A DNA stretch of 64,000 nt from Exiguobacterium algae (GCF_018617875.1 NZ_JACSKZ010000005.1:62001-126000); one strand, 5' to 3'; shown: positions 50,528-58,894, counted from the stretch's first letter. Notes: generated by a model not told the origin, from the sequence alone. Made by a program: numbers and translations.

Positions 50528-51358
50528 ATGGATTGGCAGTTACTTCTGCAGTATGCCTGGATCGTCGTTGTACTCGTCGGTCTCGAAGGCCTGTTGTCTG
50601 CAGACAACGCGCTCGTCTTGGCCGTCATGGTTAAGCACTTGCCACGTACCGAACAGAAAAAGGCACTATTCTATGGATTGTTAGGGGCGTTCGTATTTCG
50701 TTTTATCGCCTTGTTCCTGATTTCATTCTTGATCGACGTCTGGCAGATTCAAGCGCTCGGTGCCCTTTACTTGATTGGTATGAGTGCGCGTCACTTGTAT
50801 AAAACGCACAAGGCGCGAGGGGTGGATCCGAAGCAAGACCTTCCGATAGAAGCGAAAGAAGAGGCGGCGGTGACAGAAAAACCGGTGACGAAGAAAGAAT
50901 TTTGGTGGACGGTCGCAAAAGTCGAATTTGCAGACATCGCGTTTGCCATTGACTCGATTCTTGCCGCTGTAGCGCTCGCTGTCAGTGTGAAGCCACTTGG
51001 ACTCGGAACAATCGGCGGGATCGACTCGGGTCAATTCTTCCTCGTGTTGACGGGTGGTCTCATCGGTGTCATCTTAATGCGGTTTGCAGCCCGAATCTTC
51101 GTCAAGCTGTTACATCAACGCCCATCGCTTGAGACGGCAGCCTTCGTGATCGTCGGCTGGGTCGGGGTGAAACTCGTTGTCCTCGTGCTCGAACATCCGA
51201 AGTTTAAAGCGATGATTGAAGGGACGCCGTTCGAGTTCATGGGCCTTCCGGACGGATTTGTCCACTCGACGGGATGGACGCTCTTCTTCTGGTCTGTCAT
51301 GGTTGGAATCGCCGTATGGGGCTGGTTCTCTTCAAAACCAGCTGCGGTCAAACACTAA
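50528..51358 (+). CDS. TerC family metal exporter
   Basis: A 276-aa membrane protein with about eight helices in two halves joined by a charged loop (RGVDPKQDLPIEAKEEAAVTEK). The metal-binding motifs are GLEGLLSADNALVLA in the first half and VEFADIAFAIDSILAA in the second, as in YceF/YkoY. These proteins export Mn2+ and can metallate exoenzymes. AAAGGAGAGG precedes the ATG. Single gene with its own promoter and terminator. Confidence 0.92.
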   Translation: MDWQLLLQYAWIVVVLVGLEGLLSADNALVLAVMVKHLPRTEQKKALFYGLLGAFVFRFIALFLISFLIDVWQIQALGALYLIGMSARHLYKTHKARGVDPKQDLPIEAKEEAAVTEKPVTKKEFWWTVAKVEFADIAFAIDSILAAVALAVSVKPLGLGTIGGIDSGQFFLVLTGGLIGVILMRFAARIFVKLLHQRPSLETAAFVIVGWVGVKLVVLVLEHPKFKAMIEGTPFEFMGLPDGFVHSTGWTLFFWSVMVGIAVWGWFSSKPAAVKH

Positions 51359-51397
51359 AAAAATCCAGCTTCTCCATGGAGAAGCTGGATTTTTTTA
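51357..51397. terminator. Bidirectional terminator
   Basis: AAATCCAGCTTCTCC and GGAGAAGCTGGATTT form a perfect 15-bp stem with A and T runs on both sides. Confidence 0.93.
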
Positions 51398-51437
51398 TGC
51401 TGAAAGAATCTCAGGCTTCGCGAGTGCCACAGACTGA

Positions 51438-51917
51438 CTATTGTCTGTCCTGGGCGGATGACCGACTCATGGATTGAAACAGATATGTCCCACCGTTTGT
51501 TTCCTGCAAGAACGTTCCGGTTGATTCAAATCCACATGCTCGATAAACACGAATGGCCCGTTCATTAAATGTGGCGACAGCTAATGTGACAGTTTTCGGT
51601 CCATAAGTTGTTTCAATCCAATGTAAAATGGAGGTGATGAATGTTCTTCCTTGCCCATTCCCCGTCCGGTCTGGGCGCATCCCGAGTCCGATTTCGACGG
51701 TTTGTGCATCGGAAAATTGAAGGATGACGAACCCGACTAGCTCATCGTCATCGAAGATGGCGAATGTCTTGTCACCACGTTGTTTGGCATCTAAGAAAGC
51801 AGCTAAATCCTCTTCGTCGGCGTCCATGTTGTAGAATGCATAATCGTCATCATAGCGCCACTGGAAGGCGATTGTTTCAGCTTGAACTTGGGACATCGGT
51901 CGAAAGGTATAGGTCAT
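51438..51917 (-). CDS. GNAT family N-acetyltransferase
   Basis: A 159-aa GCN5-related acetyltransferase. The acetyl-CoA loop is GLGMRPDRTGNGQGRTFI, and NERAIRVYRACGFESTGTF is the typical C-terminal helix and strand. It resembles RimI/YjaB-type proteins; substrate unknown. AAAGGAGATGG precedes the ATG. Ends close to the terminator shared with the TerC gene. Confidence 0.86.
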   Translation of the reverse strand: MTYTFRPMSQVQAETIAFQWRYDDDYAFYNMDADEEDLAAFLDAKQRGDKTFAIFDDDELVGFVILQFSDAQTVEIGLGMRPDRTGNGQGRTFITSILHWIETTYGPKTVTLAVATFNERAIRVYRACGFESTGTFLQETNGGTYLFQSMSRSSAQDRQ

Positions 51918-52000
51918 TGACTGATTCCATCTCCTTTATTTCTAAATCAGCATGGTACACTCTTTATAGTATCAAGAAATGGAATAGGGGAGTGAGATGG

Positions 52001-52381
52001 ATGACAGTCAAATTAGATATGGTTGGGGTTGTCGTGACGGAAATGAAACAGTCTCTCGATTTTTACCGGACGCTCGGTTTTGATATCCCGGAATCAGCGA
52101 ATGAGGAAGCGCATGTCGAAATCGACCAGGGTGGCGTCCGCCTCGCGTTTGATACGGTGGAAGTAGCCGAATCCGTGTACGGGGAATGGAAGCCGTCTGA
52201 AGGTCACCGGATTGAATTAGCCTTTTTGTGTGAGAGTCGCGAAGCACTTGACCGTTTACATGACGAAATCGTGGCGAAAGGATATCGTTCTTATCGCGAG
52301 CCGTGGGATGCGTTCTGGGGGCAACGCTATGCGATCGTTCTCGATGCAGACGGAAACTTGATCAGTTTGTTCGCTTCATAA
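52001..52381 (+). CDS. VOC family (glyoxalase-like) protein
   Basis: A 126-aa protein with two beta-alpha-beta-beta-beta modules of the vicinal oxygen chelate fold (MVGVVVTEMKQSLDFYRTLGFDIPES and YAIVLDADGNLISLF). Such proteins include glyoxalase I, fosfomycin/bleomycin resistance proteins and dioxygenases; metal ligands cannot be fixed by eye. Start at 52001 follows AGGGGAGTGAG. Function unknown. Confidence 0.83.
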   Translation: MTVKLDMVGVVVTEMKQSLDFYRTLGFDIPESANEEAHVEIDQGGVRLAFDTVEVAESVYGEWKPSEGHRIELAFLCESREALDRLHDEIVAKGYRSYREPWDAFWGQRYAIVLDADGNLISLFAS

Positions 52382-52383
52382 AA

Positions 52384-52417
52384 CAATCCCAGCCGGATTC
52401 GGCTGGGATTTATTTTT
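52384..52417. terminator. Bidirectional terminator
   Basis: AATCCCAGCCG and CGGCTGGGATT form an 11-bp stem with a four-base loop. It serves the VOC gene and the convergent HxlR gene. Confidence 0.88.
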
Positions 52418-52718
52418 CGTCATGTGATTCGCCCCACGAACAGAGCGCATTCATCGCGGGTTGCAGTCCCCGGGCTTCTTCTGTCAACGAATACTCGACA
52501 TGGAGTTGTTTTTCGGTTGAATAGTCGATGCGACGGACCATCCCGAGCTGTTCGAGCTCACGCAATTGGTCAGTCAACACTTTGCGGCTGACGTCCGGGA
52601 TGGCACGTTGAATCTCAGAAAAACGGCGGGGACCATCTTGCAGGGTACAGTACACTTGCGGTCGCCATTTGCCGCCAATAATCTCAAGAGCACGGTTAAC
52701 AGGGAACGATGTCGTCAT
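52410..52718 (-). CDS. HxlR family transcription regulator
   Basis: A 102-aa winged-helix protein of the HxlR/YodB type, recognised by ALEIIGGKWRPQVYCTLQDGPRRFSEIQRAIPDVSRKVLTDQLRELE. Many members sense electrophiles through a conserved N-terminal Cys just before the domain (often CPV); here that position is Phe (SFPVNRAL), so the usual thiol switch is missing, although other Cys residues remain. It is divergent from a VOC-dehydrogenase pair, its probable target. Confidence 0.88.
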   Translation of the reverse strand: MTTSFPVNRALEIIGGKWRPQVYCTLQDGPRRFSEIQRAIPDVSRKVLTDQLRELEQLGMVRRIDYSTEKQLHVEYSLTEEARGLQPAMNALCSWGESHDEK

Positions 52719-52841
52719 GTTCAGGATGCCTCACTTTCGGGTAGTTACTTCAATGTGCGTACTTTTTTTATTGTTTCGATGAAGGTATCTTATCGTTATC
52801 CACCAAAATGAGCAAACAAAAAGAAAAGGAGCTAATCAACT

Positions 52842-53333
52842 ATGACGTATCCAAGAATATTTTCACACATCGGCCTTTCTGTACCGAGCGTAACAGAGGC
52901 AGTTAAGTTTTATGAAGAGGTCATGGGATGGTACACGATTATGACGCCATCCGATGTTGTCGAGGATGATTCACCAATCGGTGTGATGTGCACAGACGTT
53001 TTCGGACCAGGTTGGGGTAAATTCCGTATCGCCCACATGTCGACAGGTGACGGGATCGGAATCGAACTGTTTGAATTCCCGAACAATGAGACGCCGGAGG
53101 ATAACTTCGAGTTTTGGAAGACTGGGATCTTCCATTACTGTGTCCAAGACCCGGATATCGAGGGGCTTGTGGAGAAAATCGTTGCCCATGGCGGGAAACA
53201 GCGCATGCCGATCCGGGAATATTACCCAGGAGAAAAACCGTACCGCATGGTGTACTGTGAAGACCCGTTCGGCAACCTTGTCGAAATTTACTCACACTCT
53301 TATGAGCTCACGTATTCGGAAGGAGCATACTAA
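52842..53333 (+). CDS. VOC family protein (lactoylglutathione lyase-like)
   Basis: A 163-aa glyoxalase-fold protein: FSHIGLSVPSVTEAVKFYEEVMGWY opens the first module and MVYCEDPFGNLVEIYSHSYE closes the second. His and Glu residues at the expected metal positions are present (HIGL, IEL, HYC, VEI). It is probably a detoxifying lyase or dioxygenase. AAAAGGAGC precedes the ATG. It is directly followed by the dehydrogenase gene and is divergent from the HxlR regulator. Confidence 0.86.
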   Translation: MTYPRIFSHIGLSVPSVTEAVKFYEEVMGWYTIMTPSDVVEDDSPIGVMCTDVFGPGWGKFRIAHMSTGDGIGIELFEFPNNETPEDNFEFWKTGIFHYCVQDPDIEGLVEKIVAHGGKQRMPIREYYPGEKPYRMVYCEDPFGNLVEIYSHSYELTYSEGAY

Positions 53334-54317
53334 ATGATGAAAGCTTGGTTGTTGGATGAGCCTGGTCTTGAACACTTGCACCTAGGTGAGATAGAACGAC
53401 CAGAGCCTGAGGCAGGTGAACTGTTGATTCGGGTGGAGGCGGTCGCCTTAAACCCTGTCGATTATAAAGTCGGTTCGAACGGGAATCCGAATTGGTCATA
53501 TCCGCATATATTAGGGGTCGACCTCGTCGGAGAAGTCGTGAAAGTCGGCTCAAGCATCGCCAACATCATTACAGGGGCACGCGTGGCCGTACACACGGAT
53601 TTGACGAAATACGGTGGGTTCGCTGAATATACGGTCGTCGATGCCCGTGCCTGTGCCGTCGTCCCGGAGACGGTGAGTGATGAAGCGGCTGCTTCGATCC
53701 TCTGTGCGGGAATGACGGCATATGAGGCCATCATGCAGAAGTTGAACACACGGGATAAAGAAACGATTTTAATTCATGCCGGTGCAGGTGGTGTCGGCGG
53801 ATTTGCGATTCAGCTCGCAAAACGGCTAGGTTTGAAAGTATTCACGACAGCATCTCCGGAAAACTTCGACTGGGTCGAATCCCTCGGTGCGGATGTGATG
53901 ATTGATTACAACGTCGAGGATGTCACAGAACGGATTATGGAAGAGACCCATGGCCGTGGGGTCGATTTAATTTTGAACACGGTCGGACGTGACGTCGCGA
54001 CAGCCGACTTGGACCGCCTCGCGTATAGTGGACATCTCGCGCATATTGCAGGTCCGCCTGATCTGTCGAATATGAAAGGGTTCACGTTGTCTCCGTCGAT
54101 TCATGAGGTCGCACTGGGCGCCGCACATGCGAGCGGGAATGAGCATGCGATTCGAAACTTATCGTATATGGCGGAAGAACTGCTGGCACTTTTAGAGGCG
54201 GGCGAGTTACAAGATCTCGTGACGGACGTGTTGCCGTTTGAACAATTGAAAGAAGGGTTGGAGCAGTTGGAGACACGGAAAGTCCGTGGGAAACTGATTG
54301 TTCGCGTCCGGAACTAA
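53334..54317 (+). CDS. Zinc-independent alcohol dehydrogenase/quinone reductase
   Basis: A 327-aa medium-chain dehydrogenase/reductase of the quinone oxidoreductase type. The GroES-like N-domain contains ALNPVDYKVGSNG and ILGVDLVGEVVKVG; the NADPH motif is HAGAGGVGGFAIQLAKRLG. Catalytic zinc ligands are absent. ATG codons at 53334 and 53337 both follow GAAGGAGC. It forms a two-gene unit with the VOC gene. Together with HxlR this looks like an electrophile or quinone detoxification cassette. Confidence 0.88.
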   Translation: MMKAWLLDEPGLEHLHLGEIERPEPEAGELLIRVEAVALNPVDYKVGSNGNPNWSYPHILGVDLVGEVVKVGSSIANIITGARVAVHTDLTKYGGFAEYTVVDARACAVVPETVSDEAAASILCAGMTAYEAIMQKLNTRDKETILIHAGAGGVGGFAIQLAKRLGLKVFTTASPENFDWVESLGADVMIDYNVEDVTERIMEETHGRGVDLILNTVGRDVATADLDRLAYSGHLAHIAGPPDLSNMKGFTLSPSIHEVALGAAHASGNEHAIRNLSYMAEELLALLEAGELQDLVTDVLPFEQLKEGLEQLETRKVRGKLIVRVRN

Positions 54318-54323
54318 ATCGTA

Positions 54324-54350
54324 GACTTCCTGTTATACTGACAGGGAGTC
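54324..54350. promoter_or_regulatory. Inverted repeat around a -10 element
   Basis: GACTTCCTGT and ACAGGGAGTC (9 of 10 paired) flank TATACTG. The loop holds a TATACT -10 for the PLP-lyase gene. No T run follows, so it is more likely an operator than a terminator. Confidence 0.45.
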
Positions 54351-54373
54351 TATATTGCATTGGAGGGGAAGGA

Positions 54374-55438
54374 ATGGAACAGTTGGCCGAATCGTACCAC
54401 TACGCAAGCGTCCATCTGAACGGACATGGGAAGCGCGAAGTCGGGATGTTGAAACGTGCGTTGGAGCAAGTGAGTGATGAAGAGCCGAGCGATCAGTATG
54501 GACGGGGAAAAGTCATTCGGCAGTTCGAAGAAAAGCTGGCCGGTGACCTCGGGAAAGAAGCGGCGGTCTTTTTTCCGAGCGGGACGATGGCGCAACAGAT
54601 TGCGTTACGGATTTGGTGCGACGAAACGGGGAAACGCACGGTCGCTTACCATCCACTCTCTCATTTAGAAATTCATGAGCAGGATGGATTAAAAGAACTC
54701 CATCACATCGAACCGCTTTTAGTCGGTGAGGCGAACCGACTCATGACACTGGAAGAAATCGAAGCGTTGCCGGATATTGCTTGTCTACTCCTGGAGTTGC
54801 CGCAACGTGAAATCGGCGGTGAACTGCCATCGTTTGATGAACTGGTCGCCATCAGCCGTCATTGTAAAGAGCGGGGCATCCATCTACATTTGGACGGGGC
54901 GCGATTATTCGAATCTCTCCCCCACTATCAAAAAACGGCAGCCGAAGTATGCGCGTTGTTCGATAGTGTGTACGTCTCGTTCTATAAAGGCATCGGCGGA
55001 ATCGCGGGGGCCATCTTAGCCGGACCGACTTCATTCTGCGACACGTCGAAAGTTTGGAAGCGCCGTTACGGGGGTGATTTGATCAGCCTGTATCCATATA
55101 TTCTGTCTTCCGATTATTATTACGAGCTGCGTAAGGATCGGATGCAGTCGTATATGGAGCAAGCACAATCCTTGGCTGAACGGCTAAACGCAATCGATGG
55201 AGTGTGGACGACCCCGGGTGTACCGGTCACCAACATGTTCCATCTTCACTGGAATGGAGACGCGGAAACGGTCGCACGACGCATTCAGGTTGCGCAGGAA
55301 GAGACGAGTATTGGACTGATTGGATATATCGTGCCGAAAGACGGCTATTGTTCAACTGAAATTAGTATTGGAGATGCGTTCGGTAAAGCCTCAGAAGAAG
55401 AAATTGATCGCTTGATCGACGCGCTTGTCCGCCTGTGA
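54374..55438 (+). CDS. Threonine aldolase/beta-eliminating lyase family PLP enzyme
   Basis: A 354-aa fold-type I PLP enzyme. VFFPSGTMAQQIAL is the cofactor-phosphate region, HLDGARLFES holds the Asp that pairs with the pyridine nitrogen, and SFYKGIGGIAGA has the Schiff-base Lys. These match low-specificity L-threonine aldolases (LtaE), though the N-terminus (YHYASVHLNGHGKREV) differs from the standard form. The reaction is probable cleavage of a beta-hydroxy amino acid. GGAGGGGAAGG precedes the ATG. Confidence 0.86.
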   Translation: MEQLAESYHYASVHLNGHGKREVGMLKRALEQVSDEEPSDQYGRGKVIRQFEEKLAGDLGKEAAVFFPSGTMAQQIALRIWCDETGKRTVAYHPLSHLEIHEQDGLKELHHIEPLLVGEANRLMTLEEIEALPDIACLLLELPQREIGGELPSFDELVAISRHCKERGIHLHLDGARLFESLPHYQKTAAEVCALFDSVYVSFYKGIGGIAGAILAGPTSFCDTSKVWKRRYGGDLISLYPYILSSDYYYELRKDRMQSYMEQAQSLAERLNAIDGVWTTPGVPVTNMFHLHWNGDAETVARRIQVAQEETSIGLIGYIVPKDGYCSTEISIGDAFGKASEEEIDRLIDALVRL

Positions 55439-55446
55439 AACCCTTT

Positions 55447-55478
55447 CTGAAGAAACAAACGTTTCTTCAGTTTTTTTA
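55447..55478 (+). terminator. Terminator of the PLP-enzyme gene
   Basis: CTGAAGAAAC and GTTTCTTCAG pair around AAAC, followed by seven T residues. Confidence 0.9.
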
Positions 55479-55497
55479 ATTTCTTCATACCTATATA

Positions 55498-55527
55498 TTA
55501 CACTTATTATACCTGGTGGGGTATAAT
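55498..55527 (+). promoter_or_regulatory. Promoter with CstR/CsoR-like operator (SQR operon)
   Basis: TTACAC (55498-55503) and TATAAT (55522-55527) are 18 bases apart. ATACCTGGTGGGGTAT at 55509-55524 overlaps spacer and -10, as at the rhodanese promoter. The leader to the SQR start is ~135 nt and shows no ORF I can support. Confidence 0.75.
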
Positions 55528-55668
55528 GAGATTGAAGTTAAGATCATGAATGAAGACATCTCATGACCTTTTGTGTATGCGCTTTCAATATTGTTATGAA
55601 GGGAAAGACGTGTACGGGTTAGGGAAGAACAACATGTGTGAAATTGAAGACGAAAGGGGAATTGCGCT

Positions 55669-56862
55669 ATGCGTAAACATTATCGAGTCGTCATCGTAGG
55701 AGCAGGAACCGGGGGGATCAGTGTCGCTGCTCGAATGCTTCGTGAAAAACGTCATTTGGCGGATGATATCCTGTTGATTGACCCTGAGACGAAGCATTAT
55801 TATCAGCCGCTTTGGACACTTGTCGGAGCTGGCGCCGTCAAGAAAGAAGAATCCGTTCGGGAGATGATGTCACTCATTCCTGACGGAGCCATCTGGTTGC
55901 AGGACCGTGTGGTCGGTTTTGACCCTGAAGCCAATCAAGTGGAGACGGCAGATAACGGTTCGATTCAATACGACTATCTCGTGGTTTCTCCCGGAATCGA
56001 AATCGACTGGGAGCGAATCAAAGGGTTGAAAGAAGCGCTCGGTACGAAACAAGTGTGCAGTAACTATTCATATGAACACGTGGATTACACGTGGGAAACG
56101 TTGCGTGGTTTTGAGGGCGGAACGGCTCTGTTCACCCATCCGGCGTCTCCAGTGAAGTGTGGAGGCGCACCGCAAAAAATCATGTACTTGGCGGAAGACT
56201 ACTTCTCGAAATCGGGGGTACGGGAAAACAGTAACATCGTCTTCGGTTCGGCAAACCCTGCTATCTTCGATGTCACTAAATATCGAGAGGCGCTTGAGAA
56301 GGTGTTGGACCGAAAACGAATCGAGACCCATTTCCGCGTCAATTTGACGGAAATCAAAGCAGATGAAAAGGTCGCCGTCTTTGAAAACCTGGATTCGCAT
56401 GAGACGTTCGAGATGAACTATGACATGATTCATGTCACGCCGCCAATGCAGGCGCCGGCATCGATCCGTGAAAGCAAACTAGCGGACGCGGGCGGATGGC
56501 TGGATGTGGACAAGTACACGCTACAGCACAAACGCTATGAAAATGTGTTCGGCCTTGGAGATTGTACGAATTTACCTACTTCGAAGACCGGGGCTGCCAT
56601 TCGCAAACAAGCACCTGTCGTCGTGCACAATCTGCTCGACCAAATGTACGGAAAAGTCCCGGTCGCCACATATGATGGCTATTCGTCCTGTCCGATCGTA
56701 ACAGGTTACAACTCACTAATCCTTGCCGAATTTGACTATGAAAAAGTACCGCAAGAGTCGATGCCGTTCAATCAGGCGAAAGAGCGCCACAGCATGTACA
56801 TCCTGAAAAAAGATTTTCTTCCACTTTTATATTGGAATGGCATGCTGAATGGGACGATGTGA
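55669..56862 (+). CDS. sqr: Sulfide:quinone oxidoreductase
   Basis: A 397-aa flavoprotein that oxidises sulfide to sulfane sulfur and passes electrons to membrane quinone. The FAD motif VVIVGAGTGGISVAARML (8-25) opens the protein. The redox Cys residues lie in PASPVKCGGAPQK and YSSCPIVTGY; VFGLGDCTNLPTSKTGAA is the second FAD motif. It fits type II SQR of Bacillota and alphaproteobacteria. GAAAGGGG precedes the ATG. Co-transcribed with the DUF1641 gene and likely induced by sulfide or persulfide through the upstream operator. Confidence 0.94.
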   Translation: MRKHYRVVIVGAGTGGISVAARMLREKRHLADDILLIDPETKHYYQPLWTLVGAGAVKKEESVREMMSLIPDGAIWLQDRVVGFDPEANQVETADNGSIQYDYLVVSPGIEIDWERIKGLKEALGTKQVCSNYSYEHVDYTWETLRGFEGGTALFTHPASPVKCGGAPQKIMYLAEDYFSKSGVRENSNIVFGSANPAIFDVTKYREALEKVLDRKRIETHFRVNLTEIKADEKVAVFENLDSHETFEMNYDMIHVTPPMQAPASIRESKLADAGGWLDVDKYTLQHKRYENVFGLGDCTNLPTSKTGAAIRKQAPVVVHNLLDQMYGKVPVATYDGYSSCPIVTGYNSLILAEFDYEKVPQESMPFNQAKERHSMYILKKDFLPLLYWNGMLNGTM

Positions 56863-56878
56863 GAAAGGGGAGAGAAGA

Positions 56879-57439
56879 ATGGAACGCTCAACAACAGAAG
56901 AACAAACCGTCGAAACCGTGTTGACACGACCGGATGTCGAGCAGGCGCTCATCTCCCTCGTGGATCGCTTACCGAAGATTGAACAATCCTTACGACGCTT
57001 AGAAGACGCGGTCGATTTCGGTATGGCGACAATTCAAGACGAAGAAGTGAAAGATAAACTCGATCGCGTGATGGATTCCTCGAACATTCAAGTCGAGACG
57101 CTAGAAGCAGCGATGCAGTTAATCGAAAAATTACCGATGTTACTGCAAGTGACGAACCAACTCGAAGCGATGTTCGACTTTGCGAAAGACGTGTACCAGG
57201 ATGAAGAAACAAAAGAATTGATCGGACGACGCGTCGAGGAATACGTGACACCTGCAAAAGAAAAAGTCGAATGGTCTCGCGCTACGTTCGAAGAAGTGCA
57301 GCGTCGTGTAGCGGAAGACGATCGACAAATCACCTTGTTCTCGCTCATGAAATGGCTGAAAGAGCCGTCTGTCCAGCACGGACTCAAATATATGCAGGCG
57401 ACGATCGACGTATTATCTGAACGGTCAGCGAAGCGGTGA
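56879..57439 (+). CDS. DUF1641 family protein
   Basis: A 186-aa helical, charged protein with DUF1641 features (LEDAVDFGMATIQDEEVKDKLDRVMDSSN and LLQVTNQLEAMFDFAKDVYQ). DUF1641 proteins are typically encoded next to SQR or formate dehydrogenase; their role may be assembly or electron transfer. Start at 56879 follows GAAAGGGGAGAG, 16 bases after the sqr stop, so it is in the same operon. Confidence 0.87.
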   Translation: MERSTTEEQTVETVLTRPDVEQALISLVDRLPKIEQSLRRLEDAVDFGMATIQDEEVKDKLDRVMDSSNIQVETLEAAMQLIEKLPMLLQVTNQLEAMFDFAKDVYQDEETKELIGRRVEEYVTPAKEKVEWSRATFEEVQRRVAEDDRQITLFSLMKWLKEPSVQHGLKYMQATIDVLSERSAKR

Positions 57440-57500
57440 GTCCTCAAAAGATGAACGCTCGCTTTTCAAACTAAATCGAGCTCCATGTTGTCAGTTTTTC

Positions 57501-57531
57501 GGGCGTGATGTGATCACGTCCGTTTTTTTTA
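57501..57531 (+). terminator. Terminator of the SQR operon
   Basis: GGCGTGAT and ATCACGTCC pair around a short loop, followed by eight T residues. Confidence 0.85.
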
Positions 57532-57548
57532 TGGGAAAAGCGGAATGG

Positions 57549-57577
57549 TTGGCATCGTTTACCCCTAGGGGTATGAT
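57549..57577 (+). promoter_or_regulatory. Promoter with CstR/CsoR-like operator (DUF202 gene)
   Basis: TTGGCA (57549-57554) and TATGAT (57572-57577) are 17 bases apart. TTACCCCTAGGGGTAT (57559-57574) contains the perfect palindrome TACCCCTAGGGGTA and overlaps the -10. It is the third copy of the motif. Confidence 0.78.
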
Positions 57578-57625
57578 GAGGGTAAAGACTGATTCATGGA
57601 AAAGGTGAAGAAAGAAGGAGAAAGA

Positions 57626-57997
57626 ATGAAGTTTGATTTAGAAAAGACGATCGATTCACAGTACATTCAACAACACTTGGCGAATGAGCGTACGTTCCTT
57701 GCCTGGATTCGTACAGCCATCACCGTGATCGGGATTGGCTTTTTAGTCACCAATTTTCACTACTATCGAAGTGAGAATTTGAGTGCGATGGAGCATCAAA
57801 TCATCACCGTGATCGGCATGTTGTCCATCTTATTCGGTATTGCGACGATTCTCGTCGGGACACGTTCCTATTTAAAGAAAGTGAAAACCATCAACACGCA
57901 ACAGTTCAAATCGGCGAAGATGAGTCTCGTTGCCCTGGCAATTGGGATGGTATTCATCTTTTCGCTCATTTTGATTGTGAGTTACTTTTTGTTTTAA
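57626..57997 (+). CDS. DUF202 (YidH-like) membrane protein
   Basis: A 123-aa protein with three membrane helices (about 33-52, 62-82 and 100-122). The family motif is QHLANERTFLAWIRTAITVIGIGF. Start at 57626 follows AAGGAGAAAG; an in-frame ATG at 57596 lacks one. Function unknown, but the CstR-like promoter puts it in the sulfide/persulfide response with SQR and the rhodanese. Confidence 0.87.
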   Translation: MKFDLEKTIDSQYIQQHLANERTFLAWIRTAITVIGIGFLVTNFHYYRSENLSAMEHQIITVIGMLSILFGIATILVGTRSYLKKVKTINTQQFKSAKMSLVALAIGMVFIFSLILIVSYFLF

Positions 57998-58003
57998 ACA
58001 TGA

Positions 58004-58034
58004 CAACACCGCCACTTCGGGAGTGGCGGTGTTT
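58004..58034. terminator. Bidirectional terminator
   Basis: AACACCGCCACT and AGTGGCGGTGTT form a 12-bp GC-rich stem. T runs are short and interrupted. Confidence 0.78.
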
Positions 58035-58039
58035 GTTGT

Positions 58040-58540
58040 TTATTGCGAAAGGATCGCGTCGAGACGATCGAGCTGAGAAGAATAGCCTTCGATGGAACCC
58101 ATATCGATTATTTGTTTGAGTGTTTTTTCATCTGGGAGCTCAGAACGGCTGATGAGCAACGTTCCTTCTGGCGTCTCGACGAACTCATTTGTAATCGTCA
58201 TGACCGGCATGTCCGGATTCACGTGTCCGCTCGCGTCCGAAAAAGCATCTGTATAGACGATTCGGGCGTATGGGTCGATGTCGATGAACGTCGACTTGCC
58301 CCACGACTCCATGCCGTAAAAATCACCTTGTTCCTTGTCGATGCACGTCATGCAATAATGCCAAATGCCGCCGGGTTTGAATTCAAACGCGTGGACGTCG
58401 GTTTTCCATCCGGCTGGTCCCCACCAGGCCTCAAGGTGGGCCGGGGTGGAAAACGCCTCAAAGACGAGTTGCCGTGGCGCATTGAAAATCCGTTCGATCA
58501 CGAGCGTCGTGCCTTCTACATGTGATTTGACAGTACTCAT
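58040..58540 (-). CDS. SRPBCC/AHSA1 domain protein
   Basis: A 166-aa helix-grip (START-like) protein of the activator-of-Hsp90 type: IERIFNAPRQLVFEAFSTPAHLEAWWGP and the later FEFKPGGIWHYCM are typical. Such proteins bind hydrophobic ligands and are often paired with ArsR regulators. The start at 58540 overlaps the arsR-type stop (ATGA) behind GAGAGGAG, so the pair is translationally coupled. Confidence 0.88.
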   Translation of the reverse strand: MSTVKSHVEGTTLVIERIFNAPRQLVFEAFSTPAHLEAWWGPAGWKTDVHAFEFKPGGIWHYCMTCIDKEQGDFYGMESWGKSTFIDIDPYARIVYTDAFSDASGHVNPDMPVMTITNEFVETPEGTLLISRSELPDEKTLKQIIDMGSIEGYSSQLDRLDAILSQ

Positions 58541-58869
58541 TCTAAATTCTCCTCTCGGTGTGACTCCTCTAAAAACGCCTCTAACCGATCGAGTCGTGAC
58601 GTTTCCCGTTCGATGTACGTCCGCCATGCATCCATTGCTTGAAACGCTTGACGATTCAAAGCGTACCGCCTGCGATTCGCATCGATGGTGACCGATACGA
58701 GACCTGCCTCATGAAGAATACGCAAATGCTTGGACGTCTGTGGTTGACTCATGTTCAGTTGTCGAGCCATCGCCCCGACCGTCCATTCTTGTTCGCGCAA
58801 CAAATCGATGATTCGCAGACGATTCGGGTCGGCTAACGCTTGAAACAACGATACAAGTTGCTCCTCCAT
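58537..58869 (-). CDS. ArsR family transcription regulator
   Basis: A 110-aa winged helix: LFQALADPNRLRIIDLLREQEWTVGAMARQLNMSQPQTSKHLRILHEAGLV is the DNA-binding core. The metal-binding ELCVC motif of arsenic sensors is absent, so it is of the non-metal type that accompanies SRPBCC proteins. A striking palindrome lies just ahead of its start, so autoregulation is likely. Confidence 0.9.
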   Translation of the reverse strand: MEEQLVSLFQALADPNRLRIIDLLREQEWTVGAMARQLNMSQPQTSKHLRILHEAGLVSVTIDANRRRYALNRQAFQAMDAWRTYIERETSRLDRLEAFLEESHREENLE

Positions 58870-58894
58870 GTTTCGTCACCGTCCTCTTATTTAT

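Noticed and set aside
52719-52841. HxlR operator in the divergent promoter region
   Set aside because: Only a loose AGTTAC...GTACT pairing is visible, too weak to call.
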